The notes: a model not told the origin generated them from the letters alone. A DNA stretch of 64,000 nt from Flavitalea sp966112615 (GCA_966112615.1 CBHWDO010000002.1:310001-374000); one strand, 5' to 3'. Shown: positions 23,777-32,962, counted from the first letter of the stretch. Translations and numbers: made by a program.

Positions 23777-24651
23777 CAATAAAGATCATCCAACTTCATC
23801 TTCAAATACTTCACCACACTTCGGTGCGTACTGAATACGCTGATGCCGATTCCCAAGGCCAGCAAAACCAGGAAAAGCAGTACCAGCTTACTGTTATCAC
23901 GTAGATCACTTAAATATGGAAGGAAGTTTTCAAATACCAGGATCAGCACAAAGATCAGGGTGATCGCGATCAACGCAGCAATAGCACCATTCACCACTGC
24001 ACGAACATTCATTGGCTTCGATATGAAATTCCTGGTGGCTCCAACCATTTGCATGGTCTTGATGATAAAGCGGTTGCTATACATCGCCAACCTGATGGTA
24101 TTATCGATCAAAATAATTGACAAAATGCTGAACACAGCAGCCAAAATGAACAAACCGATGAGGATCCATTGCATGGTCTGACCCATCTTCTCCACCAGTG
24201 ATGCCGGGTAATTTACGCTCTGTACCACCATGCTGAACTGGCTGATATCATTCTTGATCGCTACCAGGCTATCTTTTTCAACATAATTACTTCTTGTATA
24301 GAAATCAATGGAAGCAGGCAGCGGGTTCTCATCCAGCAATTCTTCAAAATCCGCTTCCCCCTTGGCCAGCCAGCGTTTTTTAGCTGTTTCCTTATCAACA
24401 TATTCAACGGTCTTGGTATATGGTTTTGCCGCGATATAATTCCTCAAACTATCAATATCCTTCTGTGCTACATTATTTCTCAGATATACCTGGATCTGCA
24501 CTTCTTCCTTCAACTGGTCAATGTATTTGCTGGCATTCAGGGTCAGCCAGCCAAAGATGCCCACGAAGAACAACACAATGGTAACGCCCAGGATGGCCAT
24601 GAAATAAGAGGGCTTGGATCTTTTTGCAGAAGACTTACTGATTGCTGCCAT
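23776..24651 (-). CDS. ftsX: Cell division protein FtsX
   Basis: Permease-like partner of FtsE at the division septum; it controls periplasmic cell-wall hydrolases. 291 residues: cytoplasmic N-terminus, first span about 17-37 (FMAILGVTIVLFFVGIFGWL), an extracellular domain of about 115 residues, then three spans in the C-terminal half (ILIGLFILAAVFSILSIIL and others). The NRFIIKTMQMVGATRNFI loop is the FtsX coupling segment. ftsE is not adjacent. Near 24670-24677 the minus strand reads TATTTTCG, a one-mismatch promoter box. Confidence 0.93.
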   Translation of the reverse strand: MAAISKSSAKRSKPSYFMAILGVTIVLFFVGIFGWLTLNASKYIDQLKEEVQIQVYLRNNVAQKDIDSLRNYIAAKPYTKTVEYVDKETAKKRWLAKGEADFEELLDENPLPASIDFYTRSNYVEKDSLVAIKNDISQFSMVVQSVNYPASLVEKMGQTMQWILIGLFILAAVFSILSIILIDNTIRLAMYSNRFIIKTMQMVGATRNFISKPMNVRAVVNGAIAALIAITLIFVLILVFENFLPYLSDLRDNSKLVLLFLVLLALGIGISVFSTHRSVVKYLKMKLDDLY

Positions 24652-24768
24652 GTATCTCTTGATTTGGTGCGAAAATAACTAAATATGAAAACCCTGCTCC
24701 AATTGAGGGGTTTTTGTAACGAATTCATTCATAATTAATTTTTAGAACCCCGCTCCTTTAACATTTCT

Positions 24769-24776
24769 TATTTTTG
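24769..24776 (+). promoter_or_regulatory. Promoter -7 box TATTTTTG of leuS
   Basis: Exact TAnnTTTG match 33 nt before the leuS ATG; no clear -33 element. Confidence 0.5.
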
Positions 24777-24808
24777 CTGCCCAATCAGAAACAAGCAGGC
24801 AATCAATC

Positions 24809-27571
24809 ATGGAATATTCATTCAGGCAGATAGAAAAGAAATGGCAGGAGCAATGGAAAGAATCCAAAGCTTATGCTGTGAGCAACGATAGCAGTAAACC
24901 TAAATATTATGTGCTCGACATGTTCCCTTACCCTTCAGGTGCGGGTTTGCATGTTGGTCACCCGCTTGGGTACATCGCTTCCGATATCCTTTCACGCTAT
25001 AAGCGCCTAAAAGGATTCAACGTATTGCATCCCATGGGTTATGATGCTTTCGGTTTGCCGGCAGAACAATATGCCATCGAACATGGTATTCCTCCTGCAA
25101 TTTCAACTGAACAGAATATTCAGAACTTCCGCAGGCAACTGGATAATATCGGCTTCTGCTACGACTGGAGCCGTGAGATCCGCACCTGTGATGCTTCTTA
25201 TTATAAATGGACTCAGTGGATCTTCCTCCAGCTCTTCGATAGTTGGTTCAATAGGAAATCCCGTAAAGCTGAGCGAATTGAAGCACTGGTTAAGATCTTC
25301 GAAACCGATGGAAATAAGCATCATGATTGCCCCGGTGATAATAGCATTTCTTTCTCTGCTGATGAATGGAAGAACTTCGATAATGCACGCCAGCAGCAGA
25401 TCCTGATGGAATATCGCCTGGCTTATTGCGGGTTTGGAGAAGTGAACTGGTGTGAAGCACTTGGAACTGTACTCGCCAATGATGAAGTGATCAATGGAGT
25501 GAGTGAAAGGGGAGGACATCCTGTCGTTAAAAAGAAACTTCGCCAGTGGTACCTGCGCATCACCGAGTATGCCGATAGGTTGCTGGAAGGCTTAAATACA
25601 GTGGATTTCAGCGATGCGATGAAAGAGATGCAGTCGAACTGGATAGGGAAATCCTATGGTGCCGAGATCGAGTTCAACATAAAAAATAATACAGAAAAGA
25701 TCCGCGTATATACAACACGTCCGGATACCATTTTTGGGGTTGACTTCATTGTAGTTGCTCCCGAACATGAACTGGTTCAAAAGATCACTTCAGGTGAGCA
25801 GGCAAAAGCGGTGGAAGACTACCTGGCTTATGTGAATTCGCGCAGTGAGCGTGAGCGCATGGCGGAGAAAAAGATCACGGGTTGTTTTACCGGTGCTTAT
25901 GCAGTAAATCCTTTTGATGGTCGCGAGATCCCGATCTGGATCAGTGAATATGTATTAGCAGGATATGGAACAGGTGCCATCATGGCCGTTCCATGCGGTG
26001 ATGAACGTGATCATAAGTTTGCGAATTATTTCAACATACCTATCACCAACATCATTGGTGAACACTATAATGGTGATGAAGCAAATCCAACCAAGGATGC
26101 CAAACTCACCAACTCAGGTTTCCTAACAGGCATGGTTATGCGCGATGCTATAGAGGTTGCGATATCGAAACTGGAAGAGATGGGTATTGGCAAACGTAAG
26201 ACCAATTTCAAAATGCGTGATGCGGCATTCAGTCGCCAGCGTTATTGGGGTGAACCTTTTCCAATTGTATGGAATGAAGGAACTGCCATACCATTGAGTG
26301 AATCCGAATTGCCGGTGGTTTTGCCACCACTTGATGATCTTCGTCCCGGTCCTGATGGGGAAGGTCCTTTGGCAAATCTTGCCGACTGGAAATTCCACAA
26401 AGAAGGGATTCGTGAAGTGAATACAATGCCTGGATATGCAGGTAGCAGCTGGTACTTCCTGCGTTATATGGACCCGCACAATGATGTGGAATTCTGTGAT
26501 CGTAAAGTTTCTGATTACTGGAACCAGGTGGATGTGTATGTAGGTGGAACCGAGCATGCTGTAGGGCATTTGCTGTATTCACGCATGTGGACCAAAGCCT
26601 TGTACGACCTGGGTTATATTGGTTTTGATGAACCGTTCAGAAGACTGGTGAACCAGGGAAAGATAGGAGGGGATTCAAGACTTGTTTATCGTGTGAGAGG
26701 AACCAACCAGTTTGTATCTGCAGGATTGAAAGATCAGTATGAAACAGATGAATTGCATGCAGATGTTTCCTTGGTGGATGGATTTGAACTGGATACTGAA
26801 GCATTCAAAAAGTCGAAGCCGGATTTTGAAAATGCAGAATTCATTTTAGAGAATGGAAAATATATCTGCGGATCGAGGCTGGAGAAAATGTCGAAGCGAT
26901 ATTTCAACGTAGTGAACCCGGATGATATCGTGGAGAAATATGGTGCAGATACATTCAGAATGTATGAAATGTTCCTTGGTCCGATCGAGCAGGATAAGCC
27001 ATGGGATACAAAAGGAATTGAAGGCGTACATCGCTTCCTGAAGAAGTTGTGGAGACTGTTCTATGATGAGTTGAAAGGGAAAGTGTGGACCGAAGAAAAA
27101 GCAACCGATGCAGAAATGAAAGTGCTGCACAAGACCATCAAGAAGATTGAAGAAGATTTTGAAAGGTTTTCATTCAATACCGGTGTAAGTGCCTTGATGA
27201 TGTGTGTTAATGATCTGAATGATCTGAAATGTCATAAGAAAGAAGTGCTGTTGCCATTGATCACCTTGCTCACTCCATATGCGCCGCATATCAGTGAAGA
27301 ATTGTGGCAGCTTACCGGAAATGAAGGATCTGTGCTGGATGCACCATTTCCAAAGTTTGAAGAAAAATACCTGGTGGAATCCAGCAAGAATTACCCGATC
27401 TCTATCAACGGTAAAGTACGTACCCAGATAGATATCAGCCTGGATGCTACCCAGCAGGATATTGAAACCCTTCTTCAATCCAATGAAGTCGTGCAAAAAT
27501 GGCTCGAAGGCAAACAACCGAAGAAGGTCATTTATGTGAAGGGTAAGATGATCAATGTGGTAACGAGCTGA
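24809..27571 (+). CDS. leuS: Leucyl-tRNA synthetase
   Basis: Class Ia synthetase that charges tRNA-Leu (one such tRNA is encoded near 62.7 kb). 920 residues, the long form usual in Bacteroidota, with an extra segment after residue 150 (FNRKSRKAERIEALVKIF). The HIGH-type motif is HVGH (48-51), the CP1 editing domain includes TTRPDTIFG, and the KMSKS-type motif is KMSKR near residue 693. The C-terminus (KVIYVKGKMINVV) is complete. The stop codon TGA lies inside a dispersed 30-nt hairpin repeat. Confidence 0.97.
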   Translation: MEYSFRQIEKKWQEQWKESKAYAVSNDSSKPKYYVLDMFPYPSGAGLHVGHPLGYIASDILSRYKRLKGFNVLHPMGYDAFGLPAEQYAIEHGIPPAISTEQNIQNFRRQLDNIGFCYDWSREIRTCDASYYKWTQWIFLQLFDSWFNRKSRKAERIEALVKIFETDGNKHHDCPGDNSISFSADEWKNFDNARQQQILMEYRLAYCGFGEVNWCEALGTVLANDEVINGVSERGGHPVVKKKLRQWYLRITEYADRLLEGLNTVDFSDAMKEMQSNWIGKSYGAEIEFNIKNNTEKIRVYTTRPDTIFGVDFIVVAPEHELVQKITSGEQAKAVEDYLAYVNSRSERERMAEKKITGCFTGAYAVNPFDGREIPIWISEYVLAGYGTGAIMAVPCGDERDHKFANYFNIPITNIIGEHYNGDEANPTKDAKLTNSGFLTGMVMRDAIEVAISKLEEMGIGKRKTNFKMRDAAFSRQRYWGEPFPIVWNEGTAIPLSESELPVVLPPLDDLRPGPDGEGPLANLADWKFHKEGIREVNTMPGYAGSSWYFLRYMDPHNDVEFCDRKVSDYWNQVDVYVGGTEHAVGHLLYSRMWTKALYDLGYIGFDEPFRRLVNQGKIGGDSRLVYRVRGTNQFVSAGLKDQYETDELHADVSLVDGFELDTEAFKKSKPDFENAEFILENGKYICGSRLEKMSKRYFNVVNPDDIVEKYGADTFRMYEMFLGPIEQDKPWDTKGIEGVHRFLKKLWRLFYDELKGKVWTEEKATDAEMKVLHKTIKKIEEDFERFSFNTGVSALMMCVNDLNDLKCHKKEVLLPLITLLTPYAPHISEELWQLTGNEGSVLDAPFPKFEEKYLVESSKNYPISINGKVRTQIDISLDATQQDIETLLQSNEVVQKWLEGKQPKKVIYVKGKMINVVTS

Positions 27572-27596
27572 CCAGCTCCGAAGGAGCTGGGCTGAA
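27567..27596 (+). repeat. 30-nt hairpin element, copy 1, containing the leuS stop codon
   Basis: The element carries the perfect palindrome CCAGCTCC-GAA-GGAGCTGG. It differs by one base (27581) from the copy at 49825-49854 inside the helix-hairpin-helix gene. The hairpin may also act as part of the leuS transcript end. Confidence 0.85.
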
Positions 27597-27602
27597 CGTC
27601 CC

Positions 27603-27658
27603 GGGCAGAACGCCCGCAGGGGGGCTGAACGATGGGCATTTTACCAGCGTTCAGCCCC
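27603..27658. repeat. GGGCAGAAC/GGCTGAACG module with a long hairpin
   Basis: GGGCAGAACG (27603-27612) is followed by an 11-bp perfect stem GGGGCTGAACG (27621-27631) / CGTTCAGCCCC (27648-27658), extended inside by TGG/CCA. In reverse orientation it is the same module as near 32190 and 41525. Confidence 0.8.
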
Positions 27659-27659
27659 T

Positions 27660-27687
27660 AACTTCCAACTCCCAACTCCTAACTTCT
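27660..27687 (+). repeat. Heptamer tandem repeat, AACTCCC type x4
   Basis: Units AACTTCC, AACTCCC, AACTCCT, AACTTCT; ends 5 nt before the stop codon of the small minus-strand ORF. Same unit as at 2507-2541. Confidence 0.8.
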
Positions 27688-27692
27688 CTTAA

Positions 27693-27794
27693 TCACCTTT
27701 CCCCCAAATCCTCACCTTGTGCCTTTTTCTTCCCAGCAAATACAAGAAATCCCACCACGATCACCAGTGCTATCAAAAAAATTATCGGTAACAT
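27693..27794 (-). CDS. Putative 33-residue single-span membrane protein
   Basis: ATG start with an A/T-rich upstream sequence, as usual here. Residues 2-20 are strongly hydrophobic (LPIIFLIALVIVVGFLVFA), followed by GKKKAQGEDLGER, so a single span with a basic cytoplasmic side is expected. I do not recognise the family. It could be a chance ORF, but the membrane-span-plus-lysines layout and the repeat array that stops right at its stop codon support a real gene. Confidence 0.5.
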   Translation of the reverse strand: MLPIIFLIALVIVVGFLVFAGKKKAQGEDLGER

Positions 27795-27847
27795 AAGTAT
27801 AGATTTTAAGTGAATAAGGCATACAGATTCAATTACCATTCCCGGGC

Positions 27848-27887
27848 CCACTTCTCCACTTCCCCACTTCTCCTCTTCTTCATTTCT
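27848..27887 (+). repeat. Octamer tandem repeat, CCACTTCT x5
   Basis: Units CCACTTCT, CCACTTCC, CCACTTCT, CCTCTTCT, TCATTTCT. It lies between the two small ORFs. Octamer arrays also occur at 23753, 49865, 62430 and 62650. Confidence 0.7.
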
Positions 27888-27917
27888 GGCATCATTTTAT
27901 TATAGTAAATAATTGTT

Positions 27918-28070
27918 ATGAAACGCCCGATGACCATAGCAAAAGAATCCATCTTCGAAGTGATGGAACTGGTAATGCAACAGGCAGGAATTGATAAGCA
28001 CCAGATCAAACTGGCTTATGAATCCTTCCGTCAACTTATTAAAAGGAAGCATGTACGGACCAGGCAATAG
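27918..28070 (+). CDS. Putative 50-residue basic helical protein
   Basis: ATG start after A/T-rich sequence. The sequence MKRPMTIAKESIFEVMELVM then QQAGIDKHQIKLAYESFRQL and a basic end (IKRKHVRTRQ) predicts two or three helices and a strong positive charge, perhaps nucleic-acid binding. The family is not recognised. It is followed within 5 nt by a strong inverted repeat that looks like its terminator. Confidence 0.55.
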   Translation: MKRPMTIAKESIFEVMELVMQQAGIDKHQIKLAYESFRQLIKRKHVRTRQ

Positions 28071-28074
28071 TTGT

Positions 28075-28142
28075 TGTTCGCAATGGCGCTAAAAAGCTGG
28101 ATGTTCATCATCTCTTTATGCGTCTTAGCGCCTTTGCGAACA
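28075..28142. terminator. 18-bp inverted repeat between convergent genes
   Basis: Arms TGTTCGCAATGGCGCTAA (28075-28092) and TTAGCGCCTTTGCGAACA (28125-28142) match with one mismatch around a 32-nt loop. The right arm ends 2 nt from the stop codon of the FUSC gene. It may act as a bidirectional terminator or may be another dispersed palindrome. Confidence 0.6.
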
Positions 28143-28144
28143 CT

Positions 28145-30340
28145 TTAGTTTTTCATCTCCTGTTTTACTTTATTGATATCGATCACTGTAGATCCGATCA
28201 GCCTGAACTGATCAGTAATGGTCTTTAATTCTGAAAGAGTAAATCTTGTATCTGTCGAGGTTTCCATCTCACCACTGATTTCTTTTTTTCTCAGCTCTCT
28301 CAACTTATCGATCTTCCTGAATAGCTGTGTATCATGAAGGTTTCTGACTTCAGTATCAGCAGTTTTCTTTTCATCAAAAATATTCATGATAATATTGATC
28401 AAAGGCTGAAAATCAGGCCCCGCATACTTCTCACCAAACTTCTGTGCATAGGCTGATAAAGCAGCAATTTGTGAAGTCAGCATGTGACTGTAAGAAACAA
28501 ATTGAAAATAATTCTGGTCACCCTGGTAACTCTTGGGTTCAGACAACATTCTTTGCAAACTGTCCGATAAATTGGCCAGGTGTACGAATGCATCTTTTCT
28601 CAGGATCTTATATTCTTCTACAGTAGGTTTATTACCCACAAAATTTCCTGCAACAACAAGAAAATATTTCTTATTGCTTTCATGTGCTTTCATCATCAGG
28701 TCTTCCATCTTATCAGACTCCCATATAGGCAATACAAACATTGAAACAATATAGGCGATCACTGAACCAATGGCTGTATCAATGATCCTGTCGATCAGCA
28801 ATTCCTGCGTCGATCTTGGATCAAGAAACCTGAAACTTAACAGTATAAAAAACGTCAGGAAGAAAGTACTCACGCCATAATTTTTTTGCAAAAAACTATA
28901 AGCGATCACCATACAAACTACCATCACACCAAATATTAATGAATTGGATGGTTGTAAGTAGAAAAAACCGAAAGCAATTGCGGCTCCTGCAAATGTGCCG
29001 GCAAGTCGCTGAATATTTCGCTGCTTACTTAAACTATAAGCAGGCTTCATGATAGTGGCAATAGTAAGCAATATCCAGTATCCGTGCTCAACATGAAGAA
29101 GTAAGGATGCCAGGTAACCCAGTACCATAGCGAGACTCAGCCTTATTGCATGCCGGAATGTCTGTGATTGTAAAGTAAGATTTGACAGGAACAAAGACCT
29201 TTCGATCCTCGGGTTCGATTTAAAATTTCTCAGGTTAATATTCAGTTCTGCCACAGCTGCATTGGCCTTTTCAACATTACTGTATTGTTGAATTCGGATG
29301 ATGCGTTGAGTCAGGTCCTCAAGGCTGTACATGATATGCCTGAGGGTAATAAATGCATCGACATTATCCGGAGAAAGATGGTTCTTTCTCAACTCCTGGA
29401 ACTGGTTCCAGGTATCATGAAAATTATCATCCAGTGGAGAGACAGTTGCAGGCACTCCGCTATGAATGGCATAACCGGCCTGGTTCAATGCTGATGCCAG
29501 GGTAAGGATATTTTTCTTAATGGCATCTAGTATACCACTTTCACCAAACTCCTTGTGCAACTGCTGGTAATTCTGCTGGGCAGTCATGATTCGTTCCATC
29601 AGGTCAACACTGTCCACAAAGATCTTCATCAAATTTCTTCCCTTGCGTGTTGATTCGGCAACCATTTTCCTTGTGCTGAATAACATCTCCCGCAATACTT
29701 CCTGGTTATGATGGATACTAACCTGTTTGCTGAAAAGATGTGTATACAACTGATGCGGGTCTACTGAAGTATCATAGAATCCAGCCCTGCTTTCCAGGTA
29801 TTCTGCACTCTGGATCAGCAATTCTCCAAGTGAATGCTGAATGGGTCTGAATGGCCTGATATTATAAAATACCGTACTGAAGATGGCGTACCAGCTGCAT
29901 CCTGCAAAGACCAGCAAACTTTCTTCCCAGATCGATAACCTACCTGAATGAACCTTGATCTGCAACACAAAAATGATCATGGCAATCAGGCCAATGGAAC
30001 CGGCGCGATTACCAAAGACCGACATCATCGACAAGACAAACCCAAGAATGGCCACTTCAATTCCAACAAGTATGGGATAATGACTCGAGGCCGTACCAAT
30101 GATCACCATAAGCGTGTTGAGAAGCGTTGCTGCAATAAGGCCATTTCTCCGGTGAATGGGAGGTCCCGGAGGATCTGCCAATCCGCAGAACAGGGCTCCG
30201 AGAGGAAGATTGATCATCAGCTCCAGCATTCCAAACTGGTATAAGATCACAGCAGGGATAAGAACCCCAAGTGAGATCCTTATTCCGGAATACAGATGCT
30301 GACTATTGAGAAACTTTTTAAATTCAAGCGAGTAATTCAT
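28145..30340 (-). CDS. FUSC family membrane protein (YccS/YhfK-like)
   Basis: 731 residues started at MNYSLEFKKFL; an upstream TTG would overlap the divergent gene and is rejected. Two repeats of a multi-span module (spans in about 20-180 and 385-520), each followed by a soluble helical domain. FRHAIRLSLAMVLGYL and GYWILLTIATIMKPAYSLSKQRNIQRLAGTFAGA are typical of the FUSC/YccS family, which is related to aromatic acid and fusaric acid exporters. Single gene; the substrate is unknown. Confidence 0.88.
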   Translation of the reverse strand: MNYSLEFKKFLNSQHLYSGIRISLGVLIPAVILYQFGMLELMINLPLGALFCGLADPPGPPIHRRNGLIAATLLNTLMVIIGTASSHYPILVGIEVAILGFVLSMMSVFGNRAGSIGLIAMIIFVLQIKVHSGRLSIWEESLLVFAGCSWYAIFSTVFYNIRPFRPIQHSLGELLIQSAEYLESRAGFYDTSVDPHQLYTHLFSKQVSIHHNQEVLREMLFSTRKMVAESTRKGRNLMKIFVDSVDLMERIMTAQQNYQQLHKEFGESGILDAIKKNILTLASALNQAGYAIHSGVPATVSPLDDNFHDTWNQFQELRKNHLSPDNVDAFITLRHIMYSLEDLTQRIIRIQQYSNVEKANAAVAELNINLRNFKSNPRIERSLFLSNLTLQSQTFRHAIRLSLAMVLGYLASLLLHVEHGYWILLTIATIMKPAYSLSKQRNIQRLAGTFAGAAIAFGFFYLQPSNSLIFGVMVVCMVIAYSFLQKNYGVSTFFLTFFILLSFRFLDPRSTQELLIDRIIDTAIGSVIAYIVSMFVLPIWESDKMEDLMMKAHESNKKYFLVVAGNFVGNKPTVEEYKILRKDAFVHLANLSDSLQRMLSEPKSYQGDQNYFQFVSYSHMLTSQIAALSAYAQKFGEKYAGPDFQPLINIIMNIFDEKKTADTEVRNLHDTQLFRKIDKLRELRKKEISGEMETSTDTRFTLSELKTITDQFRLIGSTVIDINKVKQEMKN

Positions 30341-30378
30341 ATTGCATCCTGTAAAATTAAAGGCTTTACTTCGTAGAC

Positions 30379-31077
30379 ATGAATTTGGTTTTAGAGAATA
30401 TACTGTTTCGAAATCAATCCCAGTTCCATCCTGTAGTGAACTTTGATCCTTCATCACAGAAAATTTCTTCATTCGATCTTACGGAACGCAATGCAGACCT
30501 GCTTTTTATTGATCTTGCCGATACTGTGGCATTCAGTAAATATGTGGATGAAAAAAGAAGACTGGAACATGCTGCTTATCTTATTGGTGGATATGATGAA
30601 TTAAGAACCATGTATATCCGTAGTGAATTGTTTGGTGATTCTACCGAAGAACCAAGACGACTTCACCTGGGAACTGATATCTGGGCAGATGCAGGTATTG
30701 AAATATTTGTACCGCTGGGTGGTGTGGTACATAGCTTTGCCTTCAATGATAATTTTGGTGACTACGGTGCTACCATTATTTTACAGCACCAATTGGAAGG
30801 AGTTGCTTTTCATACCTTATATGGACATTTAAGCCTGGCTGATATTTCATCGCTCAAAGTTGGAGATTATATTGCAAGGGGAAGCCTGCTTGCTCATTTT
30901 GGTAAGGCTGAAGAAAACGGTCACTGGCCTCCACACCTGCATTTCCAGGTCATTGCTGATATGGAATTGAAGGAAGGTGATTATCCCGGCGTTTGTAAAT
31001 TTTCTGAGCGGGATAGATACCTTTCTAATTGTCCAAACCCTGACCTGATTCTGAACCTCAACCGCTTTTTAAAGTAG
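30379..31077 (+). CDS. M23-family (LytM-like) metallopeptidase without signal peptide
   Basis: 232 residues. The zinc site is complete: His96 and Asp100 in HLGTD, His150 in YGHL, His186/His188 in PPHLHFQ. These match Gly-Gly endopeptidases of the lysostaphin type. Unlike cell-wall hydrolases, the N-terminus (MNLVLENILFRNQSQFHPVV) is not a signal peptide, so a cytoplasmic location or another export route must be assumed. It diverges from the FUSC gene and is followed by ruvB after 33 nt. Confidence 0.85.
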   Translation: MNLVLENILFRNQSQFHPVVNFDPSSQKISSFDLTERNADLLFIDLADTVAFSKYVDEKRRLEHAAYLIGGYDELRTMYIRSELFGDSTEEPRRLHLGTDIWADAGIEIFVPLGGVVHSFAFNDNFGDYGATIILQHQLEGVAFHTLYGHLSLADISSLKVGDYIARGSLLAHFGKAEENGHWPPHLHFQVIADMELKEGDYPGVCKFSERDRYLSNCPNPDLILNLNRFLK

Positions 31078-31110
31078 ATTAGTCCGCAAAAAATCGGCAA
31101 ATTGCACCTG

Positions 31111-32139
31111 ATGGCAAATCAGAACCTCAATACGGAAAAATCCACCCTTACTTCTGCTGATAAGGAGTTTGAAAATAATATCAGGCCCACGGAGATCAAG
31201 GAATTCGCAGGCCAGGAGCGCATCATTGAGAACCTGAAAGTATTCATCCAGGCCGCAAAAATGCGCGGGGAAGCACTGGATCATGTGCTGTTTCACGGTC
31301 CTCCGGGATTAGGTAAAACAACCCTGAGCCGGATCGTTGCCAATGAATTAGGCGTAAACATCAAGGAAACCTCGGGACCTGTAATTGAAAAACCGGGTGA
31401 CCTAGCAGGATTGCTCACCAACCTTGAACCCAACGATGTACTGTTCATTGATGAGATCCATCGACTGAGTACTGTGGTGGAAGAATATCTCTATGCCGCG
31501 ATGGAAGATTACCGGATCGATATCATGATCGATTCAGGTCCCAATGCGCGAAGCATTCAACTTACATTAAATCCATTCACCTTGATTGGTGCCACCACCC
31601 GAAGTGGTTTGTTGACAGCGCCTTTATTGTCGCGCTTTGGTATCAAGTCAAGACTTGAATATTATAATGCTGAAACATTGTATCATATTATTACCCGAGC
31701 TGCAGGGATCCTGAATTCAAAGATCACATCAGATGCCGCACATGAGATCTCAAGAAGGTCCCGCGGAACTCCGCGTATTGCCAACGGCTTATTGCGCCGG
31801 GTGCGTGATTTCGCCATGGTGATGCACAATGGTTTGATCGACCTGGGCATTACGCAACATGCATTAAGAGCCCTCAATGTTGATGAGCATGGACTGGATG
31901 AAATGGACAACCGCATTCTTTCCGCGATCATCGAAAAATTTAAGGGAGGTCCTGTTGGGTTAAGTACCATCGCCACTGCAGTAGGCGAGGAGCCTGGTAC
32001 TTTGGAAGAAGTGTATGAACCATTTTTGATCCAGGAAGGATTTATCAAAAGAACACCCCGCGGCCGTGAAGTAACCTATAAAGCGTATGAACACCTGGGC
32101 AAGCCTTATGGCGGGCAGGGAGAGAGTACGTTGTTTTGA
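31111..32139 (+). CDS. ruvB: Holliday junction branch migration helicase RuvB
   Basis: Hexameric AAA+ motor that drives branch migration with RuvA. 342 residues. Walker A GPPGLGKT (63-70), Walker B LFIDEIHRLS, sensor 1 GATTRSGLLTAPLLSRFG, arginine finger region RSRGTPRIANGLLRRVRDF and the C-terminal winged helix (FIKRTPRGREVT). A TTG three codons upstream is in frame but the ATG is preferred. Strong terminator downstream. Confidence 0.97.
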   Translation: MANQNLNTEKSTLTSADKEFENNIRPTEIKEFAGQERIIENLKVFIQAAKMRGEALDHVLFHGPPGLGKTTLSRIVANELGVNIKETSGPVIEKPGDLAGLLTNLEPNDVLFIDEIHRLSTVVEEYLYAAMEDYRIDIMIDSGPNARSIQLTLNPFTLIGATTRSGLLTAPLLSRFGIKSRLEYYNAETLYHIITRAAGILNSKITSDAAHEISRRSRGTPRIANGLLRRVRDFAMVMHNGLIDLGITQHALRALNVDEHGLDEMDNRILSAIIEKFKGGPVGLSTIATAVGEEPGTLEEVYEPFLIQEGFIKRTPRGREVTYKAYEHLGKPYGGQGESTLF

Positions 32140-32144
32140 AAAAG

Positions 32145-32174
32145 GAGGCTGCCAATTGAGCAGCCTCTTTTTTT
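32145..32174 (+). terminator. Rho-independent terminator of ruvB
   Basis: Perfect 8-bp stem GAGGCTGC (32145-32152) / GCAGCCTC (32160-32167), 7-nt loop, followed by seven T. Confidence 0.95.
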
Positions 32175-32186
32175 ATTCATTATCCG

Positions 32187-32252
32187 GCTTTCAGCCTCCG
32201 CGCTTCGCTTGGTTCTGCCCGGTTTCCGATTACCGATTACCGATTTCCGATT
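32187..32252. repeat. Composite repeat: TTCAGCC...GGTTCTGCCC module plus heptamers
   Basis: TTTCAGCC and GGTTCTGCCC (32211-32220) flank CGCGCTTCGCTT. Then four heptamers TCCGATT, ACCGATT, ACCGATT, TCCGATT (32225-32252). The last base is the first base of the stop codon of the response regulator gene. Module order is the same as at 41525-41578. Confidence 0.8.
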
Positions 32253-32962
32253 TATCCCTCGGCTCCCGCAGGCACAACGAGCCTGAACCCATTCCCATGG
32301 ATATTCACGATCTCGATATTGCCATCATCCTTCAGGTATTTCCTAAGCTTCGCGATGTACACATCCATACTTCTTCCATTGAAGTAGGTATCGCTGCCCC
32401 AGATCTTTTTGAGCGCCTTCTCTCTTGGCAACAGGTCATTCATGTGCTCAGATAACATCTTCAGTAACTCATTCTCTTTTGGAGAAAGGGTCTGAGTTTT
32501 ACCGCCATGACTTAATTCCCTCAACTTCGGATTGAAATGGTAAGAGCCAAGGTCAAATTCCTTGTTCTCTGCTTCCTTATTCAGTTCCTCATTTCTCTTC
32601 AGGATCGCTTTTATTTTGAGTAACAATACTTCACTGTCGAATGGTTTGGTGATATAATCATCTGCACCCAGTTTGTATCCCTGTATGATATCTTCCTTCA
32701 TCGTTTTTGCACTCAGGAAAAACAGCGGAATATCAGGGTCTACATCACGGATCTCTTCAGCAAGGGTGAATCCATCCATATTCGGCATCATGATATCTAA
32801 CAGGCAGAGATCGAATTTTTGTCTTTGAAAAGCAGCCAGTCCCAATCGACCGTCCCTTTCCAGTACTACATCAAAATCATTCAGTTCAAGGTAATTCTTC
32901 AACACCATCCCAAGATTCTGATCGTCCTCGCATAATAAGATTTTAGCTTTCTTACCTTCCAT
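32252..32962 (-). CDS. OmpR/PhoB-family response regulator
   Basis: 236 residues. Receiver domain 1-120 with acidic pocket Glu12-Asp13-Asp14, phosphoacceptor Asp56 (LCLLDIMMP) and Lys near 106 in ITKPFD. C-terminal winged-helix DNA-binding domain (about 140-232, with LSPKENELLKML and GRSMDVYIAKLRKYL). It resembles the RprY group of Bacteroidota. No histidine kinase gene is adjacent, so the partner must be elsewhere. It diverges from the GroES-like gene, and a perfect palindrome lies between the two. Confidence 0.92.
   Translation of the reverse strand: MEGKKAKILLCEDDQNLGMVLKNYLELNDFDVVLERDGRLGLAAFQRQKFDLCLLDIMMPNMDGFTLAEEIRDVDPDIPLFFLSAKTMKEDIIQGYKLGADDYITKPFDSEVLLLKIKAILKRNEELNKEAENKEFDLGSYHFNPKLRELSHGGKTQTLSPKENELLKMLSEHMNDLLPREKALKKIWGSDTYFNGRSMDVYIAKLRKYLKDDGNIEIVNIHGNGFRLVVPAGAEG

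Noticed and set aside
30341..30472. N-terminal extension of the FUSC protein
   Set aside because: It would overlap the divergent M23-like gene and adds no conserved sequence; the ATG at 30340 fits the family start.
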